From: Pseudomonas sp. Bout1 | GTDB taxonomy: Bacteria > Pseudomonadota > Gammaproteobacteria > Pseudomonadales > Pseudomonadaceae | Reading direction: 5' to 3' | Length of the DNA: 64,000 nt | Assembly (NCBI RefSeq): GCF_034314165.1 | Contig: NZ_JAVIWK010000001.1 | Span: 2,433,001 to 2,497,000, forward strand | In this document: piece by piece, positions 53,745-62,523 of the stretch | How positions within the stretch are numbered: position 1 is the stretch's first letter | How the letters are laid out: each line of letters starts with the position of its first letter | The notes under the pieces: model-generated | Database searches by the model: none | Told to the model about the DNA's origin: nothing | Seen by the model: only the letters and a program-made list of their open reading frames with translations | Position numbers and translations under genes: made by a program

Positions 53745-54050
53745 ACGGTACTCCCTGTGAGTCGTAATGATTATTTATGTACGCATCACGCAGCCGCCCG
53801 TGGGGATCCAGCGCACTGTGATTGCAGTATAGCGTCGCGGTGATACTGCAATACCAAAAACGCCGTCGAGCTTGGATGGACAGACCGGAGACTGGCCCGG
53901 GGCGAGGCCCTATCGTAAGTGGTGGTGTTTTTAAATCGAGAGCACCCAGACGTTGCGCCATGAGCGCTTCTGTCTGACGACTGAAGGCCGCTGATCAGAG
54001 GCCTCTATTTTCGTATTCACTATGTGCACTCAAGCGAAGAGAGGATCTAC
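53745..54050. promoter_or_regulatory. Divergent control region between PucR gene and MpaB-like gene
   Basis: 306 bp with no gene. I could not fix a -35/-10 pair with confidence. The AGAGAGG at 54037-54043 is the ribosome site of the plus-strand gene. Confidence 0.4.
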
Positions 54051-55115
54051 ATGTCTGCCCCTAAAAAGTGGATTCAAGCCAAAATCCAAAGCCTCGACCC
54101 AAGCAAGGATTACATTGAAATCTGGCGTTTATCGAACAGCTACGGGCTGAACGACTTCATGCAGAACTTCATCTACGCGTTGACCTTCCCTAATTTTGTC
54201 GTCACCGATTGGGGCTCCAGAGCGGTCTGGCGTGAAGACGGTGGCAAAGTCGTTTCACGGTCCACCTCGCGTGTAGAGCAGACCGGCAGCGCCAATGCGC
54301 TGTGGTGGTTCTACGGTCCTGAAGACAGCCGCACCATCAAGTCGGTTGAAGGTATTAATAATCTTCATGCGCATTGGGCCAAGCAGTATCCCGGTGCCTT
54401 TTCTTATAATGACGATTACGTGTACGTCTGTGCATTCACCGCCATCACAATGCACCGTCTGAAGTTGAAGATGGGCGCCCCGGGCCTCTCCGAGAACGAG
54501 AAGATTGCCGCGCACTTGTTCTGGCGTGACATGTGCAAACTCTTCCGTGCTGAAAACGATCAGCCGATCACTGGTTACCCGGATAGTTTCGACGCGCTCG
54601 TGGAATTTTGCGAAGCCTTCGAAAATGCTCCAAAACCCAAGCTTGAACGTGGCAATCTCATTATCACGGCGATTCATGAGCAGTTTGTCTTCCGCTTCTT
54701 CCCCAAGGAGTTGCATTGGTTTGGCCATCAGTTACTGCGCGCCATGTCATTGACCACCACGCTCGACACCATGCAGGTCGACCGCCCTGACCCCGCCGCG
54801 GCCCAGCTTTTGCCGCAACTGGCCGGCTACATGATGGGCATGATGGAAATGAATGCCGACGATCCGACTGAAGCCTATATCGAAGAGCGGATGAACATGT
54901 CCAGTGAAGATAAAGCCGAAGTGCGAAAGGGCATCCAGGCGCTGGACAAGCAATTCCCCGAGCATTACGTCGAAACGTACAAGAACGATCCTAAATTTGT
55001 CGGTTGCCCTTTTCATGCCGCTTTGGGCGATGGCGTTACACCGCAAAATGCAGCCGACAAACAAAGCATCAAGTCCATAGAGGCTCAGGTAGCGGCTTTG
55101 GGCGGCGACGAGTAA
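54051..55115 (+). CDS. MpaB/DUF2236-type heme oxygenase homologue 1
   Basis: A 354-residue protein from the ATG at 54051; a GTG at 54024 is less likely because AGAGG sits 7 bases before the ATG. It is a clear paralogue of the 51232 product: 'GINNLHAHWAKQYPGAFSYNDDYVYVCAFTAITMHRL', 'LFWRDMCKLFRAENDQPITGYPDSFDALVEFCEAFE', and the C-terminal 'VGCPFHAALGDG'. The CPFH end could be a heme-contact or regulatory Cys-Pro motif. Expected to cleave or oxygenate an unsaturated side chain; inferred from the family. Confidence 0.7.
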   Translation: MSAPKKWIQAKIQSLDPSKDYIEIWRLSNSYGLNDFMQNFIYALTFPNFVVTDWGSRAVWREDGGKVVSRSTSRVEQTGSANALWWFYGPEDSRTIKSVEGINNLHAHWAKQYPGAFSYNDDYVYVCAFTAITMHRLKLKMGAPGLSENEKIAAHLFWRDMCKLFRAENDQPITGYPDSFDALVEFCEAFENAPKPKLERGNLIITAIHEQFVFRFFPKELHWFGHQLLRAMSLTTTLDTMQVDRPDPAAAQLLPQLAGYMMGMMEMNADDPTEAYIEERMNMSSEDKAEVRKGIQALDKQFPEHYVETYKNDPKFVGCPFHAALGDGVTPQNAADKQSIKSIEAQVAALGGDE

Positions 55116-55146
55116 CGCCAACTCACCTTGTTGCCCTGCATGACAA

Positions 55147-55166
55147 TCAGCCCCGACAGGGGCTGA
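55147..55166. terminator. Hairpin between convergent genes
   Basis: TCAGCCCC-GACA-GGGGCTGA, an 8-bp stem with a 4-base loop, lies between the convergent MpaB-like and aldehyde dehydrogenase genes. It could end transcription from both sides, though T-runs are weak. Confidence 0.55.
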
Positions 55167-55178
55167 CTGCGTGGTGCA

Positions 55179-56660
55179 TTAAAAAGGGTAGTGGTGACCA
55201 CCTGGCTGCCAGGTCACCCAGTGTGCGCGAGTGAATTCATCGACGGCATAATGACCGTTGAAACGCCCGAGCCCGGAGTTCTTTTCACCTCCGAAGGGCG
55301 CGTTTGGCTGGTCATCGACGGTGATGTCGTTGATGTGCGTCATGCCGGCGACGATGCCACGAGCGAACTGCAACCCGCGCGCCATGTCTTGGGTGAATAC
55401 CGCACTGGACAACCCATACTCGCTGGCATTCGCAAGTCGCAGGGCGTGCGCTTCATCGTCGGCTATGAGCATTGGTAACAGTGGGCCAAATGTTTCATCT
55501 ACCGCCAGGGCGTCATCGGCTTTTACGTTGCCGAAAACATGCGGTGGGAGCAACAGACCGTTGGCTGAAGCGCCGAACAGTTTAGTCAGGCCAGCGCTGT
55601 GTGCCTGATCAATCTTGCGTAACAGGCCATTCAATTGCGATTGATTGACGACAGGCCCAATCACGGTGTCCGCATCATTAGGGTTACCCACTTTCAGCTT
55701 GCTGACCCTCTCCACCACAAGTTCTGCAAACGCCGGGTATAAGGTGCGATCAACAATCACTCGGTTGACGCTCATGCATATCTGCCCTTGATGCAGGAAA
55801 CGGCCGACCACGGCTGCGTGAGCTGCCACTTCAACGTCGGCATCATTCAGCACCACCAGTGGCGCGTTACCACCGAGTTCAAGAGCAACGCGTTTGATGT
55901 GCTTGCCACCCGTGGCGATGCGCCCGACATTGCGCCCCACGTCCGTAGAACCGGTGAACGAGATCAGCCTGGGTACTCGATGTTCCACGAAGGCGTCACC
56001 GATTTCCGATCCGGCGCCCACAACAACGTTGATGGTGCCCGCAGGGAAGCCCGCCGCCTCCAGTAGGTAGGCGATCAACAATCCGCCGCTGACAGCGGTA
56101 TCACTCGCAGGTTTCAGCACTACGGTATTACCTAATGCCAAGGCCGGAATAACGGAGCGCATGCTTAGATAAAGCGGAAAATTCCATGGGCTGATCACCC
56201 CCACAACGCCAAGTGGATCACGGAACACAAAGCTCTGTTCGCCGGGCTTGTAGCTGGTCAAGATCCGACCCTCTACTTGCATCGGCATGCTCGCGCATTC
56301 TCGGACCAGGTTCAGCGTGCTTTGCCACTCGATGCCAGCCTTGATTCGAGTGCTGCCCGACTCTTTGATGAGCCAGTCGATAATTTCTTCACTGCGCTGC
56401 GCAACGATAACGGCAAGCTTTTCAAGCAACATAACCCGTTGGCCGGCGTGTAGCGCAGCCCACTCCAGCTGTGCCTTTTCGGCGGCCAGATAGGCTTCAT
56501 CCAGATCGGCGACCGAGGCGAGCGGCATGTCCAACAGCAACTCGTTGTTGAAGGGGTTGCGGTTGTCCAGGCGTTTGGTTGAGCGACCTGGCTGCCAGCG
56601 GCCGTTAATGTATTGATGACCTTGAATGGCAAATGGAGCGGGTGCGTTCTGGTTGTTCAT
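55179..56660 (-). CDS. NAD-dependent aldehyde dehydrogenase
   Basis: A 493-residue enzyme with the full ALDH set: N160 in 'ISPWNFP', glutamate E261 in 'ALELGGNAP', catalytic C295 in 'QGQICMS', and 'ETFGPLLPML' near the end. Closest in style to benzaldehyde/vanillin-type dehydrogenases ('INGRWQPGRS', 'DITVDDQPNAPFGG'). It would oxidise an aromatic or aliphatic aldehyde produced earlier in the pathway, for instance by side-chain cleavage. Last gene of the minus-strand catabolic operon. Confidence 0.88.
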   Translation of the reverse strand: MNNQNAPAPFAIQGHQYINGRWQPGRSTKRLDNRNPFNNELLLDMPLASVADLDEAYLAAEKAQLEWAALHAGQRVMLLEKLAVIVAQRSEEIIDWLIKESGSTRIKAGIEWQSTLNLVRECASMPMQVEGRILTSYKPGEQSFVFRDPLGVVGVISPWNFPLYLSMRSVIPALALGNTVVLKPASDTAVSGGLLIAYLLEAAGFPAGTINVVVGAGSEIGDAFVEHRVPRLISFTGSTDVGRNVGRIATGGKHIKRVALELGGNAPLVVLNDADVEVAAHAAVVGRFLHQGQICMSVNRVIVDRTLYPAFAELVVERVSKLKVGNPNDADTVIGPVVNQSQLNGLLRKIDQAHSAGLTKLFGASANGLLLPPHVFGNVKADDALAVDETFGPLLPMLIADDEAHALRLANASEYGLSSAVFTQDMARGLQFARGIVAGMTHINDITVDDQPNAPFGGEKNSGLGRFNGHYAVDEFTRAHWVTWQPGGHHYPF

Positions 56661-56703
56661 TTAGGCGACTCGATCAATTTAATGGATTGACTTCCCTGCA
56701 AAA

Positions 56704-57552
56704 TCAGGTGCGCATCCAGGCGCGGCCCCAGGAGTTAAGAGTGTGCTCACTCTGCGGCCATACGCCGGCTTCACGGTCTGCTGGTGCCAGTTCAAGTTCG
56801 GCCGAGAATTCCAGTCGGTTCCGATCGGCATCGACCACCATGAAAAACAGATTGTTGCCCGGACCATGACGGCCAGGGCCGAAGAAAATGCTGATGCGCT
56901 CCTTGGCAAACCGGTCGCCCCAATCACGAATGTCATTCCACTCATTGGTTTCGTAACAATGGTGGTCCCATTCATTCTTCGACCCACGGAAAAAGGCGAG
57001 GGAGTGATGCTCGTCGTCGGAGCGCAGGAAACACACCATGAGCTGGCCGGTTTCCTGGTCGACCACGTTGTCGGAAATGGTGAAGCCAACGGTGTTGACG
57101 TAAAAGTCGATAATCGTCTCAAGCTCGGTGGTTTGGAACACAACGTGCTGCAACCTCGACGGCATGCCTTGCAGTTCAGCACTTGTATCGGGAAGTACTA
57201 CGCCGAATATTGTCTGGCGACCCTGTGGATCCCGAATGGCAAACGCGCCTGGCTCAAGTAAAGGCGAGGTCACCGGATCCATCTGGCATTCACGCTCAAT
57301 CAGGTTCTGACGCAGCGCTTCCAGTTTGGCGTTGGAGTGGAGGTTGAAGGCAGCGGCCAGCAGGCCGCTATGGTCGGCTGGCGAAATGATTGCCGCTCGT
57401 TTCGGCCCCCGCATCACCTGGCTGCCATCTGCTTGTGGCGATGCGCGCATGTCCATCATTCGCGTATAAAAATCTACCTGGCGTTGAGGTTCTTTGCTTG
57501 CCAGGTGCAGGTAGCACAGTTGAGCAGGGGTCGAAGTCTGGAGGGTCGTCAT
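56704..57552 (-). CDS. Type I extradiol dioxygenase-like (VOC) enzyme
   Basis: A 282-residue, two-module vicinal-oxygen-chelate protein. I chose the ATG at 57552 with GGAG 8 bases upstream; a TTG at 57570 overlaps the upstream stop. The C-terminal module has the three iron ligands H136 ('LQHVVFQT'), a histidine of 'WDHHCYE' (about 197/198) and E248 ('NRLEFSAELE'), with the preceding 'HHSLAFF'. These ligands fit ring cleavage next to a catechol. Follows the monooxygenase gene in the operon. Confidence 0.78.
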   Translation of the reverse strand: MTTLQTSTPAQLCYLHLASKEPQRQVDFYTRMMDMRASPQADGSQVMRGPKRAAIISPADHSGLLAAAFNLHSNAKLEALRQNLIERECQMDPVTSPLLEPGAFAIRDPQGRQTIFGVVLPDTSAELQGMPSRLQHVVFQTTELETIIDFYVNTVGFTISDNVVDQETGQLMVCFLRSDDEHHSLAFFRGSKNEWDHHCYETNEWNDIRDWGDRFAKERISIFFGPGRHGPGNNLFFMVVDADRNRLEFSAELELAPADREAGVWPQSEHTLNSWGRAWMRT

Positions 57553-57566
57553 GGAAAACTCCGCGA

Positions 57567-59222
57567 TCAAAGAGTAACTGGGGAATGGGCGGTATTGGCA
57601 GCCGCGACGGCGACTGTCGTAGCCTGTGCAATGCCCAACAAAGACTGAAGAGCCAGAGCTGTTTCTGACTCCTGAGCCTGGTCAAATATGGCGGCGACAT
57701 AGCGGTCGGGACGTAGCAGCAGGAAGGTGCTGGCCTCGGCAAACAGTGCGCTTAACTCACCGTTGCGATCATGTACGATCGTGAGTCCCGCCAAAGGGGG
57801 CGGAAGCGGAGCGTCTTGTGGAATGATCACGATGCGCTTGGCATCCAGGTGGGTCCAGAGCGGGTGCTGCAGTTGATCCATGCGTTGGCTGCGCAGATCG
57901 CCATATTGAATCAAGGCAAAGCCCGGGCCGATGTGCTCATCCAACAGTTGCGCGCAGCCGTGAGAGTCGAAAAGAGTCGGCTGCGGCAGCATGGTCCCGG
58001 CGCGCAGGTTGCCGGCCTTACCTTGGGATAACACCAGGCCCTGGGTAAAACGAGGCTTTGGTTTAAACTTCATTTGCAGAAAGTAATCGCGCAGAGGCGG
58101 GATCAGCCCGATCACGCGGAAGGTGCTGGTAATGAGTTTGGCGCGCAAGGCTGAAGCCGGCGCCATGACCACCCCGAGATTCAGCGCCAGCTTGATCAGC
58201 GCCCAGGCATGATCGCGGCGTTCGCTTTCATAGGTCTCGAGGGCGCTTTTCGCCATTTGTCCCCGGAGTACCGCCACAAGTTTCCAGGCGATGTTATGCG
58301 CATCACGCACACCACTGTTCATGCCTTGGCCCGCATAGGGTGGGGTCAGGTGCGCAGCGTCACCGGCGAGAAAAACACGACCTTCCTGCCAGCGAGAGGC
58401 AACCCTGGCGTGGAAGGTGTAGACCACTTTGCGCACCAGCGAATAAGCTTTTTCACCCCGGAACGGCCGCAGCAAGTTGCCAAGGCTAGCGTCGCTGAGC
58501 ATTTGCTCATCAGTCTCGTCGTCTTTGAGCATGAACTCGAAGCGACGTGTCTGATGAGGGCCGGGCACTTCTACGACAGGTCGCTGCGCGTCGCAATACA
58601 CACGAGTCTGCCAGAACGGGTCATCGTCCTGATCCAGATCCACGACCAACCATCGGGACTTGAAGCTGGAACCCACCATATCGATACCCAGTTGTTTTCG
58701 AACCGGGCTTCTGCCGCCATCACAGGCAACCATGTACTGGGCGTGCACCTCAACCGTGTCACCGGCCGCATTTTGTATTCGAGCGAGAACGCCTGAGGCG
58801 TTCTGTGTGAAGTCGATCAGTTCATGGCAGAAAAGCGGAGTCAGGTTAGGGAAACGCTCCATACCTTGCATCAGCGTGCGTTCGAACAGGGGTTGCCTGA
58901 ACGCATTGCGTTTGGGGTAGCCGTATTGCTTGCCGACAGGTTCGACCTTGCCAAAGCAACGTCCCCCTGGCTTGTCGAAGTAGTGAACGCCGTAGCCTTT
59001 GACGACGTCAGCCAACACGGCTTCATCCAGCCCGGCTGCCTGCATGGTTCGCAGCGACTCATCGTCGATCGAAACGGCACGCGGTTCAGTCACGGTGCCG
59101 GCTTTACGATCAAGAATGGTCGTACGCACGCCGGCCTGTCCGAGGAGGTTGGCCAACGTGAGTCCTGTCGGGCCGGCACCGATAATCAGTACGTCAGTAT
59201 TCACGGGTGTAAGGGTTGTCAT
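57567..59222 (-). CDS. FAD-dependent aromatic monooxygenase (MhpA-like)
   Basis: A 551-residue group A flavin hydroxylase. FAD motif 'VLIIGAGPTGLTLANLLGQAG' at residues 11-31, the DG motif 'YMVACDGGRSPVRK', and GD motif 'VFLAGDAAHLTPPYAGQGMNSG'. The C-terminal domain is the thioredoxin-like part of the phenol/3-(3-hydroxyphenyl)propionate hydroxylase group. It would hydroxylate a phenol to a catechol with NAD(P)H and oxygen. Strong GAGGG before the ATG. Confidence 0.88.
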   Translation of the reverse strand: MTTLTPVNTDVLIIGAGPTGLTLANLLGQAGVRTTILDRKAGTVTEPRAVSIDDESLRTMQAAGLDEAVLADVVKGYGVHYFDKPGGRCFGKVEPVGKQYGYPKRNAFRQPLFERTLMQGMERFPNLTPLFCHELIDFTQNASGVLARIQNAAGDTVEVHAQYMVACDGGRSPVRKQLGIDMVGSSFKSRWLVVDLDQDDDPFWQTRVYCDAQRPVVEVPGPHQTRRFEFMLKDDETDEQMLSDASLGNLLRPFRGEKAYSLVRKVVYTFHARVASRWQEGRVFLAGDAAHLTPPYAGQGMNSGVRDAHNIAWKLVAVLRGQMAKSALETYESERRDHAWALIKLALNLGVVMAPASALRAKLITSTFRVIGLIPPLRDYFLQMKFKPKPRFTQGLVLSQGKAGNLRAGTMLPQPTLFDSHGCAQLLDEHIGPGFALIQYGDLRSQRMDQLQHPLWTHLDAKRIVIIPQDAPLPPPLAGLTIVHDRNGELSALFAEASTFLLLRPDRYVAAIFDQAQESETALALQSLLGIAQATTVAVAAANTAHSPVTL

Positions 59223-59251
59223 TTTTATTCCCTCGGTGACCGCCGGGCTGG

Positions 59252-60073
59252 TCAGTCCAGTACTTCTGGTCTGTGCGCCAGCGCGGTCATGAGTTGTGAA
59301 AGATTGTCGGCAAGGGCGAGGATTTGCTGGCCTTGCACTTCATCCTGTTCGCTATCGCGTTGCGAGGTCGGGCGCACGCAGCTGATGCTGCCCACCACTT
59401 TGCCGTCGCCATCGAATATGGGGGCCGCGAGGCCAAAGACGTCAGCATCGACTTCGCTGGTGCTCAGCACATATCCCTGGCGGCGCAAGCGTTGGAGCGA
59501 GCGCCGGAACACCTCCCACGTCTTGCCAAGGTTGCTGGACTCGATGTCACTCGGGTTTTCCAGAAACAGTTGGCTTTGATGCCGTGAGCCCATGTTGGCG
59601 AGGATCGCTTTAGAGGTCGCTCCCATGAACAAAGGTCTTGGCGATCCTCGCGAGTAGCTCACTTGGTTGGAAAGGTTGCCGGTTTGATGGACACAGACCA
59701 CTTGATCCTTGAACAGCCGACACACCAACCAGGCTTGCTCGGCACCCCATTGCGGAAAGGTCGACTCCAGGGAGTGCGCCGCGCGTACCAACGGATCACT
59801 GACGCGCAGTTGGCGATCCCAGGTGATGATTCTCGCGCCCAGCGCATAGCGACCGGCCTCCACCTGAAACAGCAAATTGGCCTCGGCCAGTTCGCGTACA
59901 TAACGGTAGGCAGTGGAGCGTGTGAACCCCAGCGCATTTCCCATCCCGTCGACCGTCCAGATGGGATGGTGCTCGGTGAACAGGTCGAGAATTCGCAGCA
60001 TCCGCTCCAGGCTGGAGCCTTTGCTGTCTGCCAGGTGCTCGGTGGTGTCTTCGGAATCAAACGGTCTTTGCAT
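59252..60073 (-). CDS. IclR-family transcriptional regulator
   Basis: A 273-residue protein with the N-terminal winged HTH ('MLRILDLFTEHHPIWTVDGMGNALGFTRSTAYRYVRELAEANLL') and the C-terminal IclR ligand domain ('GSPRPLFMGATSKAILANM', 'VDADVFGLAAPIFDGDGKVVGSISCV'). It overlaps the FAH-type gene closely inside the operon, so it is probably an autoregulated, substrate-responsive regulator. Likely site: the palindromes at 62403-62444 upstream of the transporter gene. Confidence 0.88.
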   Translation of the reverse strand: MQRPFDSEDTTEHLADSKGSSLERMLRILDLFTEHHPIWTVDGMGNALGFTRSTAYRYVRELAEANLLFQVEAGRYALGARIITWDRQLRVSDPLVRAAHSLESTFPQWGAEQAWLVCRLFKDQVVCVHQTGNLSNQVSYSRGSPRPLFMGATSKAILANMGSRHQSQLFLENPSDIESSNLGKTWEVFRRSLQRLRRQGYVLSTSEVDADVFGLAAPIFDGDGKVVGSISCVRPTSQRDSEQDEVQGQQILALADNLSQLMTALAHRPEVLD

Positions 60074-60074
60074 G

Positions 60075-60926
60075 TCAGCGCTCGTCTACAATACTGTTGC
60101 GCAGGATACCAATGCGCTCGATTTCGATTTCGACGATATCGCCCGGCTTCATCCAGACTGGTGGCTCGCGGAATGCACCAACGCCGCCGGTGGTGCCGCT
60201 GACGATTACGTCTCCAGGGGCCAGTTCAGTGAACGCGGTGCAGTACTCGATCAACTTGCGCACATCGAAAATCATGTCGCTGGTGCGCGTGTGTTGCATC
60301 ACTTCGCCGTTCAAACGAGTCGTCAGTTCCAGGTCCTGCGGGTCGACGATTTCATCGCTGGTGACCATCCATGGGCCGAATCCACCGGTGGCCGGGAAGT
60401 TCTTCCCTGGAACAAACTGGATCGTGTGCTTCTGCCAGTCACGTACGCTGCCGTCGTTGTAGCAGGCATAGCCGGCGACGTAGTCCAAGGCGTCCTCCGG
60501 TTTGACGTGGCGAGCGGTCTTGCCGATCACCACGGCCAGTTCACCTTCGAAGTCAAGCTTGTGGGACACGGTTGGGCGAACGATGGGCTGCAGGTGTGCG
60601 GTCTGGCTGTCGGCAAAGCGGGTGAAAATCATCGGGTAGGTCGGCATGTCCCGACCAGTCTCGCGCACATGCGTGGCGTAGTTGATCCCGATGCAGAGCA
60701 CTTTGCCTGGGTTGGCAATGACCGGCAAAAAGGTGATTTCACTCAATGCCAGGCGAGGCAGGTCTTTCAGCGCATCAGCCCCCAGTTCGCTCAGTCGATT
60801 GCGCGCGATGGCTTCTTTGAGGTCCGCACCCAGGTGAGACTTGAGTGATTCCAGGTCAATGACGTGGTCACCTTTAACAATGCCGTACGTGGAACGGTTT
60901 TGGTAAACGAAGCTTGCGATTTTCAT
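60075..60926 (-). CDS. Fumarylacetoacetate-hydrolase-fold enzyme
   Basis: A 283-residue protein from the ATG at 60926 ('MKIASFVYQNRSTYG'), with AGAGG upstream. It shows the FAH fold: 'CIGINYATHVRETG', metal ligands in 'KLDFEGELAVVIGK', 'VAGYACYNDGSVRDWQ', and the end 'TTGGVGAFREPPVWMKPGDIVEIEIE'. Members hydrolyse, isomerise or decarboxylate ring-cleavage products. After an extradiol enzyme, hydrolysis of the cleavage product is the natural role. The reading frame extends upstream into the transporter gene but is not used. Confidence 0.82.
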   Translation of the reverse strand: MKIASFVYQNRSTYGIVKGDHVIDLESLKSHLGADLKEAIARNRLSELGADALKDLPRLALSEITFLPVIANPGKVLCIGINYATHVRETGRDMPTYPMIFTRFADSQTAHLQPIVRPTVSHKLDFEGELAVVIGKTARHVKPEDALDYVAGYACYNDGSVRDWQKHTIQFVPGKNFPATGGFGPWMVTSDEIVDPQDLELTTRLNGEVMQHTRTSDMIFDVRKLIEYCTAFTELAPGDVIVSGTTGGVGAFREPPVWMKPGDIVEIEIERIGILRNSIVDER

Positions 60927-60945
60927 GGGTATGCCTCTGGTTGCA

Positions 60946-62307
60946 TCAATGATGTGTAACAGACTGTGAGGGTGTGGGTTGTTGTTTGCTCGCGGGGTCA
61001 AGTCGTAGCAAGGTAATCGCCGTCAGCGCGATGATTCCCGGAACCAACGCTGCGCTGAGGATCTCTGTCAAAACCCAGCCGGCTGCCAACATCAAGCCGC
61101 CGCAAACGGGCCCTGTAATGGAACCCACTCGCCCGACGCCAAGTGCCCAGCCGATGCCTGTGGAGCGTATTTCCTGTGGGTACAACTCGGCGGCCAAAGC
61201 GTTAAGACCTGCCTGCGCGCCTTGCACCAAAATGCCCAGCAACAACATTGCGGGGAAAAGCGAATAAATCGAAACAGGCAATTGGCTGAGCGCCAGCACG
61301 ATTGTCAGGTAGCCCATGAATTCGATGGTCAATACGTTGACCGACCCCCAGCGGTTCATCAGCCAGCCTTGTACGACCGAGCCGATCACACCTCCCAAGC
61401 TGAAGAGAATGATGGCGCGAATGCCCATGCTCAGCGGTGCATGGGCTGCCACTAACAGCGTCGGGATCCAGCTCATGATGAAGTACAAAATCAGCAAGTT
61501 CATGGCATACGGCAGCCAAAGCAGCAGGGTGCGGCGCCACATGCCGGCTGTGAAAAGACGACTCAGGGAGGTAGAGGAGGTTGCCTGTTGGCGTAGTTGG
61601 CCAAGACTGGCGGGCAGTTCTGCGAGGTTGGGTGCGAGCCGTTTAATGATAGCGCTGAGGGCAGCACGACTGCCGGGTTGGCGACTGAGGAACTCAACCG
61701 ACTCTGGAAGCCGCCACACCACAACGCCGGCGACCAGCAACGGCAGCGCGCCACCGATCAGGAAAAGGTTTTCCCACCCCCAGGTAGCGAGCAGTTGGTC
61801 GACCGTCAAGCCAGCCAGCATGGCGCCCAGTGGCATGCCACAGAACAGCAGCGTCACGGCACTGCGCGAGTAACGTCGCGGGCTGTATTCAGAGATCAGC
61901 GCCACCAGGTTGGGAATTGCCCCGCCGAGGCCTATGCCGGTCAGAAAGCGCACGACGAGCAACTGCGAGACGTTGTTAACAAAAGCGGTCAGTAACGCGA
62001 ATGTGCCGAACAGCAGGATCGACAACACCAGAATTCTCTTGCGCCCCAAGCGATCCGCCATAGGGGCCAGTAGCAGTGCGCCGAGCATCAAACCAAATAA
62101 ACCCGCCGCGAACACCGGTGCCAAGGCTTGGGGCGTTACGTTCAAGGTTGATGCCATGGCAGTCACCAGAAAACCGACGATCTGGGTGTCGAATCCGTCT
62201 AGCACTGCGACCAGTACGCAGAGGGCGAGCCCCTCCCATTGCAACCGGCTGACAGGGAGGGCGTCAACGACGTCGCAGAGGATATTGCTGGGTGTAGGCG
62301 TATGCAT
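60946..62307 (-). CDS. MFS aromatic-acid transporter
   Basis: A 453-residue 12-helix transporter from the ATG at 62307 (AGAGG about 9 bases upstream). The motifs '[16 protein letters not shown]', '[15 protein letters not shown]', '[28 protein letters not shown]'-like and '[27 protein letters not shown]' are those of the aromatic acid:H+ symporter family (PcaK/MhpT type). It imports the aromatic substrate across the inner membrane. First gene of the catabolic operon, divergent from the FUSC gene. Confidence 0.87.
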   Translation of the reverse strand: [453 protein letters not shown]

Positions 62308-62402
62308 GAACTGGCCTCTTATTGTTTTTATTGTCTGGGCAGGCAGGTGCCCTTGACTGAGGCTAAATCTATTACGAAGCAAAAATCCTGTAAAGATAAA
62401 AT

Positions 62403-62444
62403 AAACCAAAATCCCAAATAGCAGGAAATATGATATTTTGGTTT
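62403..62444. promoter_or_regulatory. Candidate IclR operator between transporter and FUSC genes
   Basis: AAACCAAAAT (62403-62412) and ATTTTGGTTT (62435-62444) form a 10-bp inverted repeat 32 bp centre to centre; inside it AAATAT-G-ATATTT (62426-62438) is a 13-bp palindrome. The site is AT-rich against a GC-rich background and lies in the divergent promoter region. Confidence 0.5.
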
Positions 62445-62523
62445 CTCGTCGGCATGCACCATGGCAATGAGAGCCGCGTGCGGCTGCGTTTCCCTTATCA
62501 GGCTGCGGATGTCAGTTCATCAA

